Of a stretch of 64,000 nt of DNA, positions 42,726 through 51,507 are shown piece after piece. Below the pieces are notes generated by a model, which did not search any database, was not told where the DNA came from, and was given only the letters and a program-made list of their open reading frames with translations. Numbering within the stretch: the first letter of the stretch is position 1; each line of letters starts with the position of its first letter. The DNA is from Cohaesibacter gelatinilyticus (GTDB taxonomy: Bacteria > Pseudomonadota > Alphaproteobacteria > Rhizobiales > Cohaesibacteraceae). The stretch spans positions 558,001 to 622,000 of the forward strand of contig NZ_OBEL01000002.1 in NCBI RefSeq assembly GCF_900215605.1, written 5' to 3'. The translations under genes and the position numbers were made by a program.

Positions 42726-44483
42726 CTAAATCATATTTTCTTCGGTAGCTTTGATTTGAAGCCCCAGATATTTGGAGTACACGCGGCACTGGGCAAGGCT
42801 TCCTGCCATGAACCAGAGGTCCGGTTGGTTGGTTCGCGTAAACATGTTCCTCAGCTCCAACCCGTCGCCGTATCCCCAAACCGGGCCGACACGATCCGCA
42901 ACGTCATCCCCGAACAATGTCCGCGCAAGGTACTCCTGATCTTTGTATCCCGTCGCTAGAACGACCAGATCAGCATCAATTTGCCGGCCATCATCCAGCG
43001 ACATACCCTTGGCGTTAAAACCATGGATTTCATCGTGTTGCACAACTTCGATTTTGCCATCTGCAATTAGATCGGAGCAGCCCACGTTGAAGTAGTATCC
43101 TCCTCCCTTGGTGAGGTATTTGAACAACCAGCCGGTTTCATCCTCACCAAAGTTCAATCTGAACCCGACTTTTTCTAACTTCTTCAGAAGCGGCTTGTCG
43201 TTCTCTTTTGCGATCTGCGTCAGCCCGATATGCGCGCGTTTGGTCAGAGGCAAAGGAATGGAGATGTTCAGCAAGTCACTATCATCCAGAGGAAGGCCCT
43301 GTTCGTAGCGTTCATATGCGAGTTGGGCGCTTGGTTCGACATTGATCACCATGGTCGAGTTGCGCTGAATCATTGTCACAGATGCGCCTGCGGAATGCAG
43401 ATCTTGGGCAATATCATGGGCGCTGTTTCCTGTTCCCACGATAATGGCTTTCTTCCCAGCCCAGTCATCGCCATCACGATATGCGCCAGCATGAATAACT
43501 GGCCCCCCGAAATTTTCCAGAGTTTTGATGTCTGGAATGTTCGGAATTCCGCTGACACCGGTCGCCATGACAACATGCCGGGGCTTGACCTCTCTTACGG
43601 TTCCGTCTGCCCGCTCAATCCGTGCTGTCCAACTCTGGGTTTTCTCATCAAAGGTAGCACCCTGAAAATCCGACTCCGTCCATATGTTCAGCTCCATAGA
43701 CTCGGCATAGGATTCCAGCCAGTTCGCGAGCTTGTCCTTCGCGATGTATTTCGGCCAGTTGGGCGGAAACGGCATATAAGGAAGATGGTTGATTTCAACC
43801 GAGTTATGGAGCGTCAATGCGTGATATCGGTTGCGCCAGTTGTCGCCAACTCGGGCCTCGCGATCAACAACCAGAGTATCAACGCCGAGTTGCTTCAGGC
43901 GAGCGGCAATACACAAGCCGGCTTGACCACTCCCGACAACAAGAACAGCCGGGTCACGATCAGAAAATTCGCGCTCCGCATTTCGCTGGTCAAGCCAGTT
44001 GGGGCCTCGAAAGTTACGCATTGCACCCGCCCCGGCGGGCCTACTGGGTCCAAGCGCCTCCTCGTGACCCTTCAACTCTTTCAGCGCGAAAAACACCGAC
44101 AATGCTTTGGGCGGGCCATACCGCTCAGGGTCTGCTTTCAGCCGCAAAACACCAGCCCCCCGCCCAACGTCGGTTTCAAATTCAAAAAGCGCCTCGACAA
44201 CATCAATACCGGCAAGCTCTGTACGGCTTGCAGGGGTCCGGTCCGTAGAATACGCGATGTTCCGCGGAACGCCCCTGCCAGGAGTGTCTTCGAGCGCGGT
44301 GCGTATCTCGCCCTTGCCAACCAATGTTCGGATATCCCAATCCAGCGCGAGCACATCTCGAAAGTAACATTCATCATCGAAGAGATGCTCCAAAGCGGCC
44401 ATATCCATGATCGCAAACATGCGCTCAAATTCCGCAAGCCAATGGGTGACCTGATAGGCCAGGTCATTGTTTTGAATATTCAT
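42726..44483 (-). CDS. Flavin monooxygenase with N-terminal SnoaL-like domain
   Basis: 585 residues. Residues about 10-130 form a SnoaL/NTF2-like cone domain; the rest is a class B flavoprotein monooxygenase with FAD motif VVGSGQAGLCIA, the FMO fingerprint F-x-G-x3-H-x3-Y (FGGPVIHAGAY), NADPH motif IIVGTGNSAHDIA and a late ATGYK. It would insert oxygen into an organic substrate using NADPH and O2. The SnoaL-FMO fusion occurs in a distinct clade. It lies between two ABM-fold genes and behind GntR, so the operon likely degrades one compound. Confidence 0.85.
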   Translation of the reverse strand: MNIQNNDLAYQVTHWLAEFERMFAIMDMAALEHLFDDECYFRDVLALDWDIRTLVGKGEIRTALEDTPGRGVPRNIAYSTDRTPASRTELAGIDVVEALFEFETDVGRGAGVLRLKADPERYGPPKALSVFFALKELKGHEEALGPSRPAGAGAMRNFRGPNWLDQRNAEREFSDRDPAVLVVGSGQAGLCIAARLKQLGVDTLVVDREARVGDNWRNRYHALTLHNSVEINHLPYMPFPPNWPKYIAKDKLANWLESYAESMELNIWTESDFQGATFDEKTQSWTARIERADGTVREVKPRHVVMATGVSGIPNIPDIKTLENFGGPVIHAGAYRDGDDWAGKKAIIVGTGNSAHDIAQDLHSAGASVTMIQRNSTMVINVEPSAQLAYERYEQGLPLDDSDLLNISIPLPLTKRAHIGLTQIAKENDKPLLKKLEKVGFRLNFGEDETGWLFKYLTKGGGYYFNVGCSDLIADGKIEVVQHDEIHGFNAKGMSLDDGRQIDADLVVLATGYKDQEYLARTLFGDDVADRVGPVWGYGDGLELRNMFTRTNQPDLWFMAGSLAQCRVYSKYLGLQIKATEENMI

Positions 44484-44546
44484 GAGAGTACTCCAATCCG
44501 AACGATGTCGGGTGTTTGGCGAAATCAGGGTTCACCAAAAAGCTGG

Positions 44547-44894
44547 TTATTTGACTGAACGCCCCTTTGGGCCGGAATAAGACCGCTCGATCCTGGCAAC
44601 GCGCAATTCGTAGTGCGTGTACCAGCGATCGATGCCCACACTTTGCGCCACCAGATGTTTTGCGTTCTTCTTCCAGGCAGCGATACTTTCTTCGCTGTCC
44701 CAGTACGAAACTGTTATGCCAAAATTGGTCCCATCTCTTGCGCTTTCCGCTCCGAAACAGCCAGGCTGTTCACAGGCGAGCTCAAACATTTTGTCGCCCA
44801 TTTCGCCATATCCGGCATCATCTTCGCTTAGCTGACTACTGAAGATGACTGCGTAATAGTGATTTTGTGGTGTTTCCGTGAACCGGCCTGTCAT
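44547..44894 (-). CDS. ABM-fold (YgiN/heme-monooxygenase-like) protein
   Basis: 115 residues. The ferredoxin-like pattern is visible in YYAVIFSSQLSEDDAGY, ACEQPGCFGAES and ITVSYWDSEESIAAWKKNAKH, which resembles the group annotated as antibiotic biosynthesis monooxygenases. Its ATG overlaps the GntR stop by four bases, so it is the second gene of the operon. Function on its own is uncertain. Confidence 0.75.
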   Translation of the reverse strand: MTGRFTETPQNHYYAVIFSSQLSEDDAGYGEMGDKMFELACEQPGCFGAESARDGTNFGITVSYWDSEESIAAWKKNAKHLVAQSVGIDRWYTHYELRVARIERSYSGPKGRSVK

Positions 44895-45505
44895 TTATCC
44901 CGTTCCTTTACGTGATCGAAGTGTTCTTGCAACAGCGATATAGCTCTATCGCTATCTTGTTGGGAGACCGCATCAAGCAACTGCCAATGTGCGTGAATGC
45001 AAAGCTCTCGCGTTGTGGAGCCCAAAGGCTGTCCAAGATAGGCACGTCGGTTGAGGCGTCGAAGGCTTACGATTAGGTCCAGCAAAACCCGATTTCCGCA
45101 TTTTGCATACAAGGCAAGATGAAAGTCCGTGTCATGCTGTGCCAAACGGTCTGAATCCGTCTCTATTTCAAACCTTTCCTGCGCCTGTTTAGCAATAAGC
45201 AGGTCAGCAGGGGTCAATTGATCAATAGACCCAAGTAGAGCCTCCGGCTCCAACAGTTTTCTTACTGCAAGAGTTTCCTCAGCCGCACCAAGATGAAGAC
45301 CGCCAACTTCGACGGTTCTGTTAGGCCGCTTCTCTGCGAGACCTTTGGCACTGAGGATGTCAAGTGCTGCTCTAATCGGTTGACGACTGACACCGAAGCG
45401 TTCGGCTAACTCCTCTTGCTGTAGCAAAGATCCAGGAAGCAGCTTGCCGTTAATGATCTCGGTTTCAAGGGTCTGCGAAATTGTATTTGATGATTCTGTA
45501 TCCAT
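44891..45505 (-). CDS. GntR-family (FCD) regulator
   Basis: 204 residues: winged helix at about 8-72 (LPGSLLQQEELAERFGVSRQPIRAAL, KGLAEKRPNRTVEV) and an all-helical FCD ligand domain with metal-binding type residues in HDTDFHLALYAKCGN and HAHWQLLDA. FCD regulators usually respond to organic acids. First gene of the operon ABM-FMO-ABM, so it probably represses it. A small palindrome lies eight bases upstream of the start. Confidence 0.9.
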   Translation of the reverse strand: MDTESSNTISQTLETEIINGKLLPGSLLQQEELAERFGVSRQPIRAALDILSAKGLAEKRPNRTVEVGGLHLGAAEETLAVRKLLEPEALLGSIDQLTPADLLIAKQAQERFEIETDSDRLAQHDTDFHLALYAKCGNRVLLDLIVSLRRLNRRAYLGQPLGSTTRELCIHAHWQLLDAVSQQDSDRAISLLQEHFDHVKERDK

Positions 45506-45512
45506 GGATCCA

Positions 45513-45529
45513 AATATACATTCTATATT
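45513..45529. promoter_or_regulatory. Probable GntR operator
   Basis: AATATA-CATTC-TATATT, perfect 6-base arms around five bases, directly upstream of the GntR start codon in an AT-rich promoter region. Confidence 0.45.
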
Positions 45530-46045
45530 ACAAATGTCAACTGGACCGCTGCCTTCTCACCAATATGGATCATAGGAGCGCGTGGGCAGAACGATATTCA
45601 AAGCGTGGGTAGAAGAGATAACTATCGCTAGAAGAACAGACTCGCGGGCATTAGAACACGCTGCGGCATTGATCAATATGGGCGCCATCTGGAACTACAT
45701 ATTGCGCTTGCACCGGATCAATTGTGAGCACACCGCAACACCAAGTCGACACAATTTCCTGGACTCTCGATCGATGAACGTTCCATTCGGCTGGATGAGA
45801 TATCATGCGCGGATAAAGCATTTATCACCTCTTCAATGAACCTAGTCATTCCAGTCATTTCGATCGACCCGAAAGTCGTGGGAAAAGGCAAACTCGCCCA
45901 TGTTTCAATATTGCGGGGCAAAATGCTAAGCAGGATGAAAGCAAGCCGCTTGAAAACAGACAGCAATATCGGACAACCAAATAAGTCAAACTGCTGATCG
46001 GAGGATAATGTTAGAGCCTGTTCCCAAAAAACTCAGGAATATTTG
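45530..46045. other. Gene-free stretch of about 500 bases
   Basis: Between the GntR and AraC genes. A minus-strand frame at 45718-45966 (82 codons) has no ribosome site and no recognisable motif. GTTAGAGCCTGTTCCC at about 46009 recurs in changed form near 55970. No gene assigned. Confidence 0.4.
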
Positions 46046-46963
46046 CTAGAGCTGCTTCAAACGTAATTGTTTGGGTGTAATCCCAAACATCGTTTTGAAC
46101 TGAGATATGAAGTGGGAAGTATTTTCATATCCGATCTCAAATCCAATATCCGTAATTGATGCGTCGGTTGACACCACAGCGTCGTGGGCGCGAGTCAGGC
46201 GCTGTTCAATCAACCATCTGCTGGGTGCAACGCCATATTGTCGTTTGAATTCCCGGTTGAATGCCGACACCGAACGTCCAGACAAATGTGCATAGTCATG
46301 CACGCTAAGATTATGCGAGCAATGCTCACGCATCAGATGGCGAATATTGCGTTTGCCACTGTCTGAACAATTTTCATGCAGAAACGATTTGAGGCGTTTT
46401 GGCTCATCTTCCGCTGCGACCAGAAACAACAGCTCCATCAGTTTTGTGTGCAATAACTCCCGCGTCCCATCAATGCCTTTGTAGATATCGGTAATAGAGC
46501 GCATGAAACCACTTAAGCTGTCATGCCGATCAATTTTGTAAGCACCTATCCGCGACGCTGGTTGAGCGTAATAGTGTACGCTTTGCCGCTCAAATTCACG
46601 GATCACGCTATTGTCGAAGAAGAACAAAAGCGCTTCCAATGGTCCGTCGGTACTTGAAAAATTGGATACCATGAAAACATTGCGTGGCAGCAGGATCATC
46701 TCACCGGCCCTGACAATGATCTCCTCACCTGTGGGAGTGAAAAACACCTCTTTGCCCTTGGTAACAAAACACAGGCATGGGCAACTGTTATAGAATTCCA
46801 CACCAAAGACACTGGACCGAATACACTTTTGAAAGATTGCTTTTTGTCCGTGTTCCATGATCACCTGAGCATCTGAGTAGTCATGCAATCCTTGTGGTAT
46901 TATCAGGCTTTGGGTGCCATCCATACCAAGATCTGACAATGTTCGATGCCTTCTGGATGTCAT
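46046..46963 (-). CDS. AraC-family regulator
   Basis: 305 residues. The N-terminal part (about 30-165) is a cupin-like ligand domain (FFTPTGEEIIVRAGEMILLPR); the C-terminal AraC domain (about 205-300) has YAHLSGRSVSAFNREFKRQYG and ITDIGFEIGYENTSHFISQFKTMFG split across its two helices. It is divergent from the small-protein/membrane-protein/MBL genes, which are its likely targets. AAAGAGA lies before the ATG. Confidence 0.88.
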   Translation of the reverse strand: MTSRRHRTLSDLGMDGTQSLIIPQGLHDYSDAQVIMEHGQKAIFQKCIRSSVFGVEFYNSCPCLCFVTKGKEVFFTPTGEEIIVRAGEMILLPRNVFMVSNFSSTDGPLEALLFFFDNSVIREFERQSVHYYAQPASRIGAYKIDRHDSLSGFMRSITDIYKGIDGTRELLHTKLMELLFLVAAEDEPKRLKSFLHENCSDSGKRNIRHLMREHCSHNLSVHDYAHLSGRSVSAFNREFKRQYGVAPSRWLIEQRLTRAHDAVVSTDASITDIGFEIGYENTSHFISQFKTMFGITPKQLRLKQL

Positions 46964-47126
46964 ATCGATCTCTTTTCTTTCGGGTTGGATGCCAATTTTC
47001 TTTCTATCACGTCAGCCAGTAAATTGCGCCAATTCATGCGCGATTTCCGGCATTTTTTTTAGCGATGCAACTATTTCCCTTTCCCACGGTACCGTAAGAA
47101 ACATCCATATAACCAAGGAGATCGCC

Positions 47127-47249
47127 GTGAGCAATTGGACAACATTGAAGCTAAGGGTTTTTCAGAATGAAACCAGTGTTGTGTTGATCGCAGAGCGGCT
47201 TGGATTGGTCACACCAGACACTGAAATCTACAATCGCAAGGATATCTGA
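47127..47249 (+). CDS. 40-residue protein of unknown function
   Basis: Starts with GTG at 47127, preceded at the right distance by AAGGAG, and ends one base before the next gene's ATG. The product, beginning MSNWTTLKLRVFQNETSVV, is soluble and amphipathic, without signal peptide. The ribosome site and tight coupling to the membrane-protein gene make it likely to be real. No family is recognised. Confidence 0.5.
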   Translation: MSNWTTLKLRVFQNETSVVLIAERLGLVTPDTEIYNRKDI

Positions 47250-47250
47250 C

Positions 47251-47661
47251 ATGAACAAAATCCAACTTGTTACTGGAGTTGGTGCAGCGGCCCTTGCAGC
47301 CCTGCATACATTTGTTGGCACCCCGGAGATCGCAGATCCGCTTTTGGCGTCAGAGCTTGAGGACCGGGCAAAATACTTAAACTTCTTTTGTTGGCACATT
47401 GTAACCATCGTGCTGTGGGCCACCGCTGCGGGCTATCTATGGTCCGCAATTGTCAAACCGTCTGTAGAGCTGGTCATGTTCTTGACATGCATGATGGCAT
47501 GCATCGAGATCTGGGGAGTTCTCCTGCCACCGGGCGTCGGCTTGTCCTATATGACGATGCCTCAGGGATGGCTGTTTTTCCCAATCGTTATGCTTGCCAT
47601 TTTTAGCCTGGGCTACGAACGCCGGCGTGCCAATGCCCCAGGCTCGGGACCCGCAAATTAA
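47251..47661 (+). CDS. Four-helix membrane protein of unknown function
   Basis: 136 residues, membrane segments at about 5-22, 46-66, 72-90 and 103-122, and a short basic C-terminus ERRRA. AAGG precedes the ATG at 47251, which I prefer to an upstream in-frame ATG at 47200 lying inside the small gene. Probably cotranscribed with the 40-residue gene and the following MBL gene and controlled by the divergent AraC protein. Confidence 0.7.
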   Translation: MNKIQLVTGVGAAALAALHTFVGTPEIADPLLASELEDRAKYLNFFCWHIVTIVLWATAAGYLWSAIVKPSVELVMFLTCMMACIEIWGVLLPPGVGLSYMTMPQGWLFFPIVMLAIFSLGYERRRANAPGSGPAN

Positions 47662-47755
47662 GCACATTCTGCCAGGGTAATTTCGCCTGGGAACATATTG
47701 GAAAATCGCGACAATGCCATGAATGGGCATGTCTCAAAACTACAAGGCCCAGGTA

Positions 47756-48466
47756 ATGACCGATACGATCGTAGAAACCATCCCCATACTGCCCTTTGGC
47801 ATGTTGAACGCTTTTCTGGTGGTCAACAAAGGAAAAGCTCTTCTGGTAGATACCGGCCTACCAAACTCAAAAATGAAAATCGAAAAGGCATTGAGCAAGC
47901 ACAAGCTTGATTGGTCGAACCTCCACCTTACGATCTTGACACATGCGCACATTGACCATTCTGGTTCAGCTGCAGAAATCCGTTCGTTATCACAGGGGGA
48001 TATCCTCGCACATCAAGATGAGGTGCAATATTGTCTGGGGCGGCCTCCAGTTCTTAGACCAACTGGAACATTTGGGCGGTTATTTCAAAAAACCGGTGCA
48101 ATCCAGCAGCCATTTGATTACTTCACACCCGACCGGATTATGGAGACCGATACGCTCAATCTCGATGAGTACGGATTTCCTGCTCGCGTCCTTCATACAC
48201 CGGGTCACACACAGGGATCTGTATCCATTCTTTTGGAAGCAGGTCGTGTTATCGCAGGGGATTTGACTGCCTCCGGAATATTGCTGGGAGGAATTGTGAT
48301 GCGCAATCGTCCCAAACAACCTCCATTCGAAGAAGACACAAGCACCGTTATTGCTTCACTGGAGGATCTCTTGTCGAGAGGTTGCGAACAATTCTTCCTT
48401 GGTCATGGCGGACCATTGACCGCTGCTGTGATCAAGAAACATATTGAGATCCTTCGCAAAAAATAG
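47756..48466 (+). CDS. Metallo-beta-lactamase-fold hydrolase
   Basis: About 236 residues. The dinuclear metal site is complete: HAHIDH (H-x-H-x-D-H), a histidine in HTPGHTQGS, the bridging aspartate in VIAGDLTAS and the last histidine in FLGHGGP. This glyoxalase II-like group includes lactonases and thioesterases; the substrate is not evident. ATG 47756 has AAGG eleven bases upstream; an ATG at 47723 is possible. It lies 94 bases after the membrane-protein gene and is followed by a dispersed repeat. Confidence 0.85.
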   Translation: MTDTIVETIPILPFGMLNAFLVVNKGKALLVDTGLPNSKMKIEKALSKHKLDWSNLHLTILTHAHIDHSGSAAEIRSLSQGDILAHQDEVQYCLGRPPVLRPTGTFGRLFQKTGAIQQPFDYFTPDRIMETDTLNLDEYGFPARVLHTPGHTQGSVSILLEAGRVIAGDLTASGILLGGIVMRNRPKQPPFEEDTSTVIASLEDLLSRGCEQFFLGHGGPLTAAVIKKHIEILRKK

Positions 48467-48500
48467 AAGCCCGCGGGAAAGGGGCTATTCCAAAGAAACA

Positions 48501-48564
48501 AACCTCTTCCCTCGTTCTGAGGCGCGCGCGGGTTCCTTTACGAAAACAGTTATCTTTCGCAAGC
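48501..48564 (+). repeat. Dispersed 3'-end repeat (copy 2 of 3)
   Basis: Shares the core GGGTTCCTTTACGAAAACAG and a TCTTTCGCAAGC segment with 42031-42108 and 59320-59395, 35 bases after the MBL stop codon. Confidence 0.45.
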
Positions 48565-48607
48565 GGTGAAATAGGGCGCCATTGTCCAGGTAATTGGGGG
48601 AGCAAAA

Positions 48608-49492
48608 TCAGTCAGCGGTCGCCCTGACCACTTCCACAAACCTATCCACGGTGTCAGAGTTTCCGGATTTGCGAAACGCGACATATAGCTCAATCTGATT
48701 GTCACATGGCTCAAACGGGACGAAGGTGACGCCCGGAAGAGCAATGTTGCGGACCCATCCTGGAACCAGTGCGATCCCGAGCCCATGCGCCACGAATTGC
48801 AGCAGTGTGGACTTGTCGATAATCTCGCAGACAATGTTCGGCTGGGCGCCGATCTGGCGGAACTCGCTCCAGAGCGCCTCGTGCAGGATTGGCCGGGCGT
48901 GTTTTGGATATCCCACGATCGGTTGGTCGGCGATATCGGAAGCGGAAAGGGTCGTTGCGCTTGAGAGAGGATTTGTATCGGCAAGCACCACCACAACCGG
49001 CTGACGATGCAAAAGCTCGCTGGTAATGAATTCGTCTTTCTGGGGCATGCGCACGAAGGCCACATCGGTTCGATGCCCGATCAACTCCTGTGAATGTTGT
49101 TCGGAAGACGAAATTTCGAGAACCTGAATATGTACATTCGGATCGGTTTCGCGAAATGCAAGCAGCATCCGGGGCAACAGCATCGAAATGGCCTCATCCA
49201 CGCCGCTTACCCGTATGTGGCGTAGATCGGACTCGGCAGTATGGCGAACATTGGATACCGATTTTTCGATATCCGAGAGAATTTTCTTGGCGTCCTGAAC
49301 AAATTCCGCCCCGGCCTGTGTCAGGCTGACTTGCCGGGTGGTTCGAAAAAACAACCGTGCACCGAGCTCATGTTCAAGAGCAGATATACGTTCGGAAAGA
49401 GCGGATTGGCTAAGCCCCAGACGTTCACCAGCCTTGCGGAAGTGAAGTTCCTCAGCGACGGAGACGAAGCATTCCAGTTGTCTGATGTCCAA
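48608..49492 (-). CDS. LysR-family regulator of the leuDC-like operon
   Basis: 294 residues; helix-turn-helix at 1-60 (ELHFRKAGERLGLSQSALSERI) and a type 2 periplasmic-binding effector domain ending in a variable tail. It lies 17 bases downstream of the leuD-like gene on the same strand, so it is probably cotranscribed and regulates both this operon and the divergent TRAP genes. A BenM/CatR-like start (DIRQLECFVSVAEELHFRKA) suggests control of an organic-acid pathway. Confidence 0.88.
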   Translation of the reverse strand: MDIRQLECFVSVAEELHFRKAGERLGLSQSALSERISALEHELGARLFFRTTRQVSLTQAGAEFVQDAKKILSDIEKSVSNVRHTAESDLRHIRVSGVDEAISMLLPRMLLAFRETDPNVHIQVLEISSSEQHSQELIGHRTDVAFVRMPQKDEFITSELLHRQPVVVVLADTNPLSSATTLSASDIADQPIVGYPKHARPILHEALWSEFRQIGAQPNIVCEIIDKSTLLQFVAHGLGIALVPGWVRNIALPGVTFVPFEPCDNQIELYVAFRKSGNSDTVDRFVEVVRATAD

Positions 49493-49509
49493 TCCGTTTC
49501 TCCCTCATG

Positions 49510-50115
49510 TCATTTGATGACGTTTACCTGCATTCTATCATCCAGCTTGGCTTCATAGGCACGGATGGTCTTAGCATATTTCAACGTGTCCAGAGTGTCA
49601 TCGCTGCCGCGGATCAGGGCGGATCGGGTCGCATCATCCATCTGGAACGGCACGATCAACTCGCCCACCGTTATCTCGCGACGCTCGATATCAATCGAGA
49701 TCTCGGCTCCGCATTCCTTGCTGGCCAAGTTCATAAGTTCATCCCTTGCGTCAGGAGACACAATGGGCAGAGCCAGCCCATTCTTGCGGGCATTATCAAA
49801 AAAGATCCCCGCAAACCCGGTGCCGATGCAAGCCGCAATCCCTAGTTGCCGCATGCCCCAGACCGCGTGTTCGCGGCTGGAGCCACAGCCGAAATTATCT
49901 CCGACAATCAGGATTGTGGCCTGGGACCATGGTGTCTTGTTCAGAACAAAGTCGGGGCGGATTTCACCTGCCTCGTCAAAGCGCAAATCCGCGAATGTGC
50001 CGTCGGCAAGCCCTTCACGGGTGATCGTGATCAGAAAACGTTTGGGCATGATCACGTCGGTATCGACATTGGCCAGCGGAAGGGGTGCGGCCAGACCCGA
50101 GATCGTTTTTGGCAT
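49510..50115 (-). CDS. leuD: Isopropylmalate isomerase small subunit-like (LeuD family)
   Basis: 201 residues, the swivel domain of the aconitase family: LANVDTDVIMPKRFL, DNFGCGSSREHAVW and GFAGIFFDNARKNGLALP, all close to LeuD. It completes the active site of the large subunit encoded immediately upstream (stop to start without a gap). No leuA or leuB is nearby; instead the operon has a dehalogenase-like hydrolase, a LysR gene and a divergent TRAP transporter, so the enzyme may hydrate a related dicarboxylate rather than isopropylmalate. Confidence 0.88.
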   Translation of the reverse strand: MPKTISGLAAPLPLANVDTDVIMPKRFLITITREGLADGTFADLRFDEAGEIRPDFVLNKTPWSQATILIVGDNFGCGSSREHAVWGMRQLGIAACIGTGFAGIFFDNARKNGLALPIVSPDARDELMNLASKECGAEISIDIERREITVGELIVPFQMDDATRSALIRGSDDTLDTLKYAKTIRAYEAKLDDRMQVNVIK

Positions 50116-51507
50116 CTAATTGGCCTCCAATTGACAGTTGCGCACGTCGGTCAGGTGACCTGCAACGGCAGCAGCGGCCACCATGGCCGGGCTCATCAAA
50201 TGCGTGCGCGCACCGCGCCCTTGACGACCCTCAAAGTTGCGATTGGTCGAGGACGCAATGCGTTCTCCATCCATGGCGATATCGTCATTCATTGCCAGAC
50301 ACATGGAACAGCCGCTTTCGGGTCGCCAATCGAAGCCTGCTTCGATGAACACAGTGTCGAGCCCTTCCGCCTCGGCTTGAAGTCGTGTCAGAGCGGACCC
50401 CGGAACAACAATGGCGTTGACGCCCTTGGCGACTTTGCGTCCTTTCAGGACAAGGGCCGCATCACGCAGATCCTCAATCCGGCTGTTGGTACAGGAACCG
50501 ATGAATGCCCCATCAATCGGGATGTCCTGCACCGATTGCCCGGCTGTCAGACCCATATAGTCCAACGCCCGTTCCAGCGCCGCTTTGGCTTTCGGAGTGA
50601 ACAGGCTGCTGGCATGTGGAACGTGACCCGTTATGGAGACCGATTGATCGGGGCTGGTGCCCCAACTGACCAATGGTGCAATCTCACCGGCGTCGATCCT
50701 GACAAGGGTGTCGAATTCTGCGCCGGGGTCTGAAACCCATTCCTCACCGTCGAAGTGCAGCATCTCACTGTGAGGGCGACCAGCGGCCATGCGAAAGGCC
50801 TTGTCATCCGCTGCAATCAGTGCGGCGCGTCCTCCAAGTTCCACGGCCATGTTGCAGATTGTCATGCGACCCGACATCGATTGCGCCCTGATGGCGGAGC
50901 CAGCAAATTCCACGGCATAGCCATTGGCTCCGCCGGCACCGATGACCTGCACCACTTTCATGATGATGTCTTTGGCGGTTACGCCGGTGGCAAGATCGCC
51001 CTCAATCTCGACCAGCATCGTCTTCAAACGCTTGTAGCGTAGGGTTTGGGTTGCCAGCACGTGCTCAACCTCGGATGTGCCGATGCCGAAGCCAAGTGCA
51101 CCATACGCTCCGTAGGTCGTGGTATGGCTGTCCCCGCAGGCAATCAACATGCCCGGCACAACAAGTCCCTGTTCGGGCACCACGACATGCTCGATACCCT
51201 GTCGCCGGTCACCAAGACCGTAAAAGGCGATGCCGTGTTTGGTGCAGTTTGCCTCCAGATTGTCGATCAGCAATTTTGATGCAGCATCATGCGGTTCCCT
51301 GCTTCGGGTCGCATTCACATGGTCGACCACCGCCAGATGCGCCTCGGGACGCCAGACGCTCAACTGCTTTGTATCAAGTCCTGAAAAGGCCTGCGGGCTG
51401 GTATATTCGTTCATGATGTGGAAATCGACATAGATCAGCATGTCGCCGTCTGGCAGATCACAAACCTTATGAGCGTCGACCAGTTTGTCATAGAGTGTCC
51501 GGCTCAT
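50116..51507 (-). CDS. leuC: Isopropylmalate isomerase large subunit-like (LeuC family)
   Basis: 463 residues, normal LeuC length. The three cysteines that hold the 4Fe-4S cluster are present in GSCTNSRIEDL and SGCSMCLAMN, with substrate-loop residues in GDSHTTTYGAYGALGFGIG and EFAGSAI. It would move a hydroxyl group by dehydration and rehydration. Coupled to leuD downstream and overlapping the hydrolase gene upstream by four bases. Whether it serves leucine synthesis or a catabolic route cannot be settled from the sequence; context favours catabolism. Confidence 0.88.
   Translation of the reverse strand: MSRTLYDKLVDAHKVCDLPDGDMLIYVDFHIMNEYTSPQAFSGLDTKQLSVWRPEAHLAVVDHVNATRSREPHDAASKLLIDNLEANCTKHGIAFYGLGDRRQGIEHVVVPEQGLVVPGMLIACGDSHTTTYGAYGALGFGIGTSEVEHVLATQTLRYKRLKTMLVEIEGDLATGVTAKDIIMKVVQVIGAGGANGYAVEFAGSAIRAQSMSGRMTICNMAVELGGRAALIAADDKAFRMAAGRPHSEMLHFDGEEWVSDPGAEFDTLVRIDAGEIAPLVSWGTSPDQSVSITGHVPHASSLFTPKAKAALERALDYMGLTAGQSVQDIPIDGAFIGSCTNSRIEDLRDAALVLKGRKVAKGVNAIVVPGSALTRLQAEAEGLDTVFIEAGFDWRPESGCSMCLAMNDDIAMDGERIASSTNRNFEGRQGRGARTHLMSPAMVAAAAVAGHLTDVRNCQLEAN

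Noticed and set aside
43230-44558. A 442-codon open frame on the plus strand
   Set aside because: Antisense to the FMO gene, whose FAD, NADPH and FMO motifs are unmistakable.
45718-45966. An 82-codon frame on the minus strand
   Set aside because: No ribosome site, no known motif and no neighbour on the same strand within reach; probably chance.
49510-51507. Assignment to leucine biosynthesis
   Set aside because: The subunits match LeuCD, but the operon partners are catabolic and leuA/leuB are absent, so I did not claim a leucine pathway.
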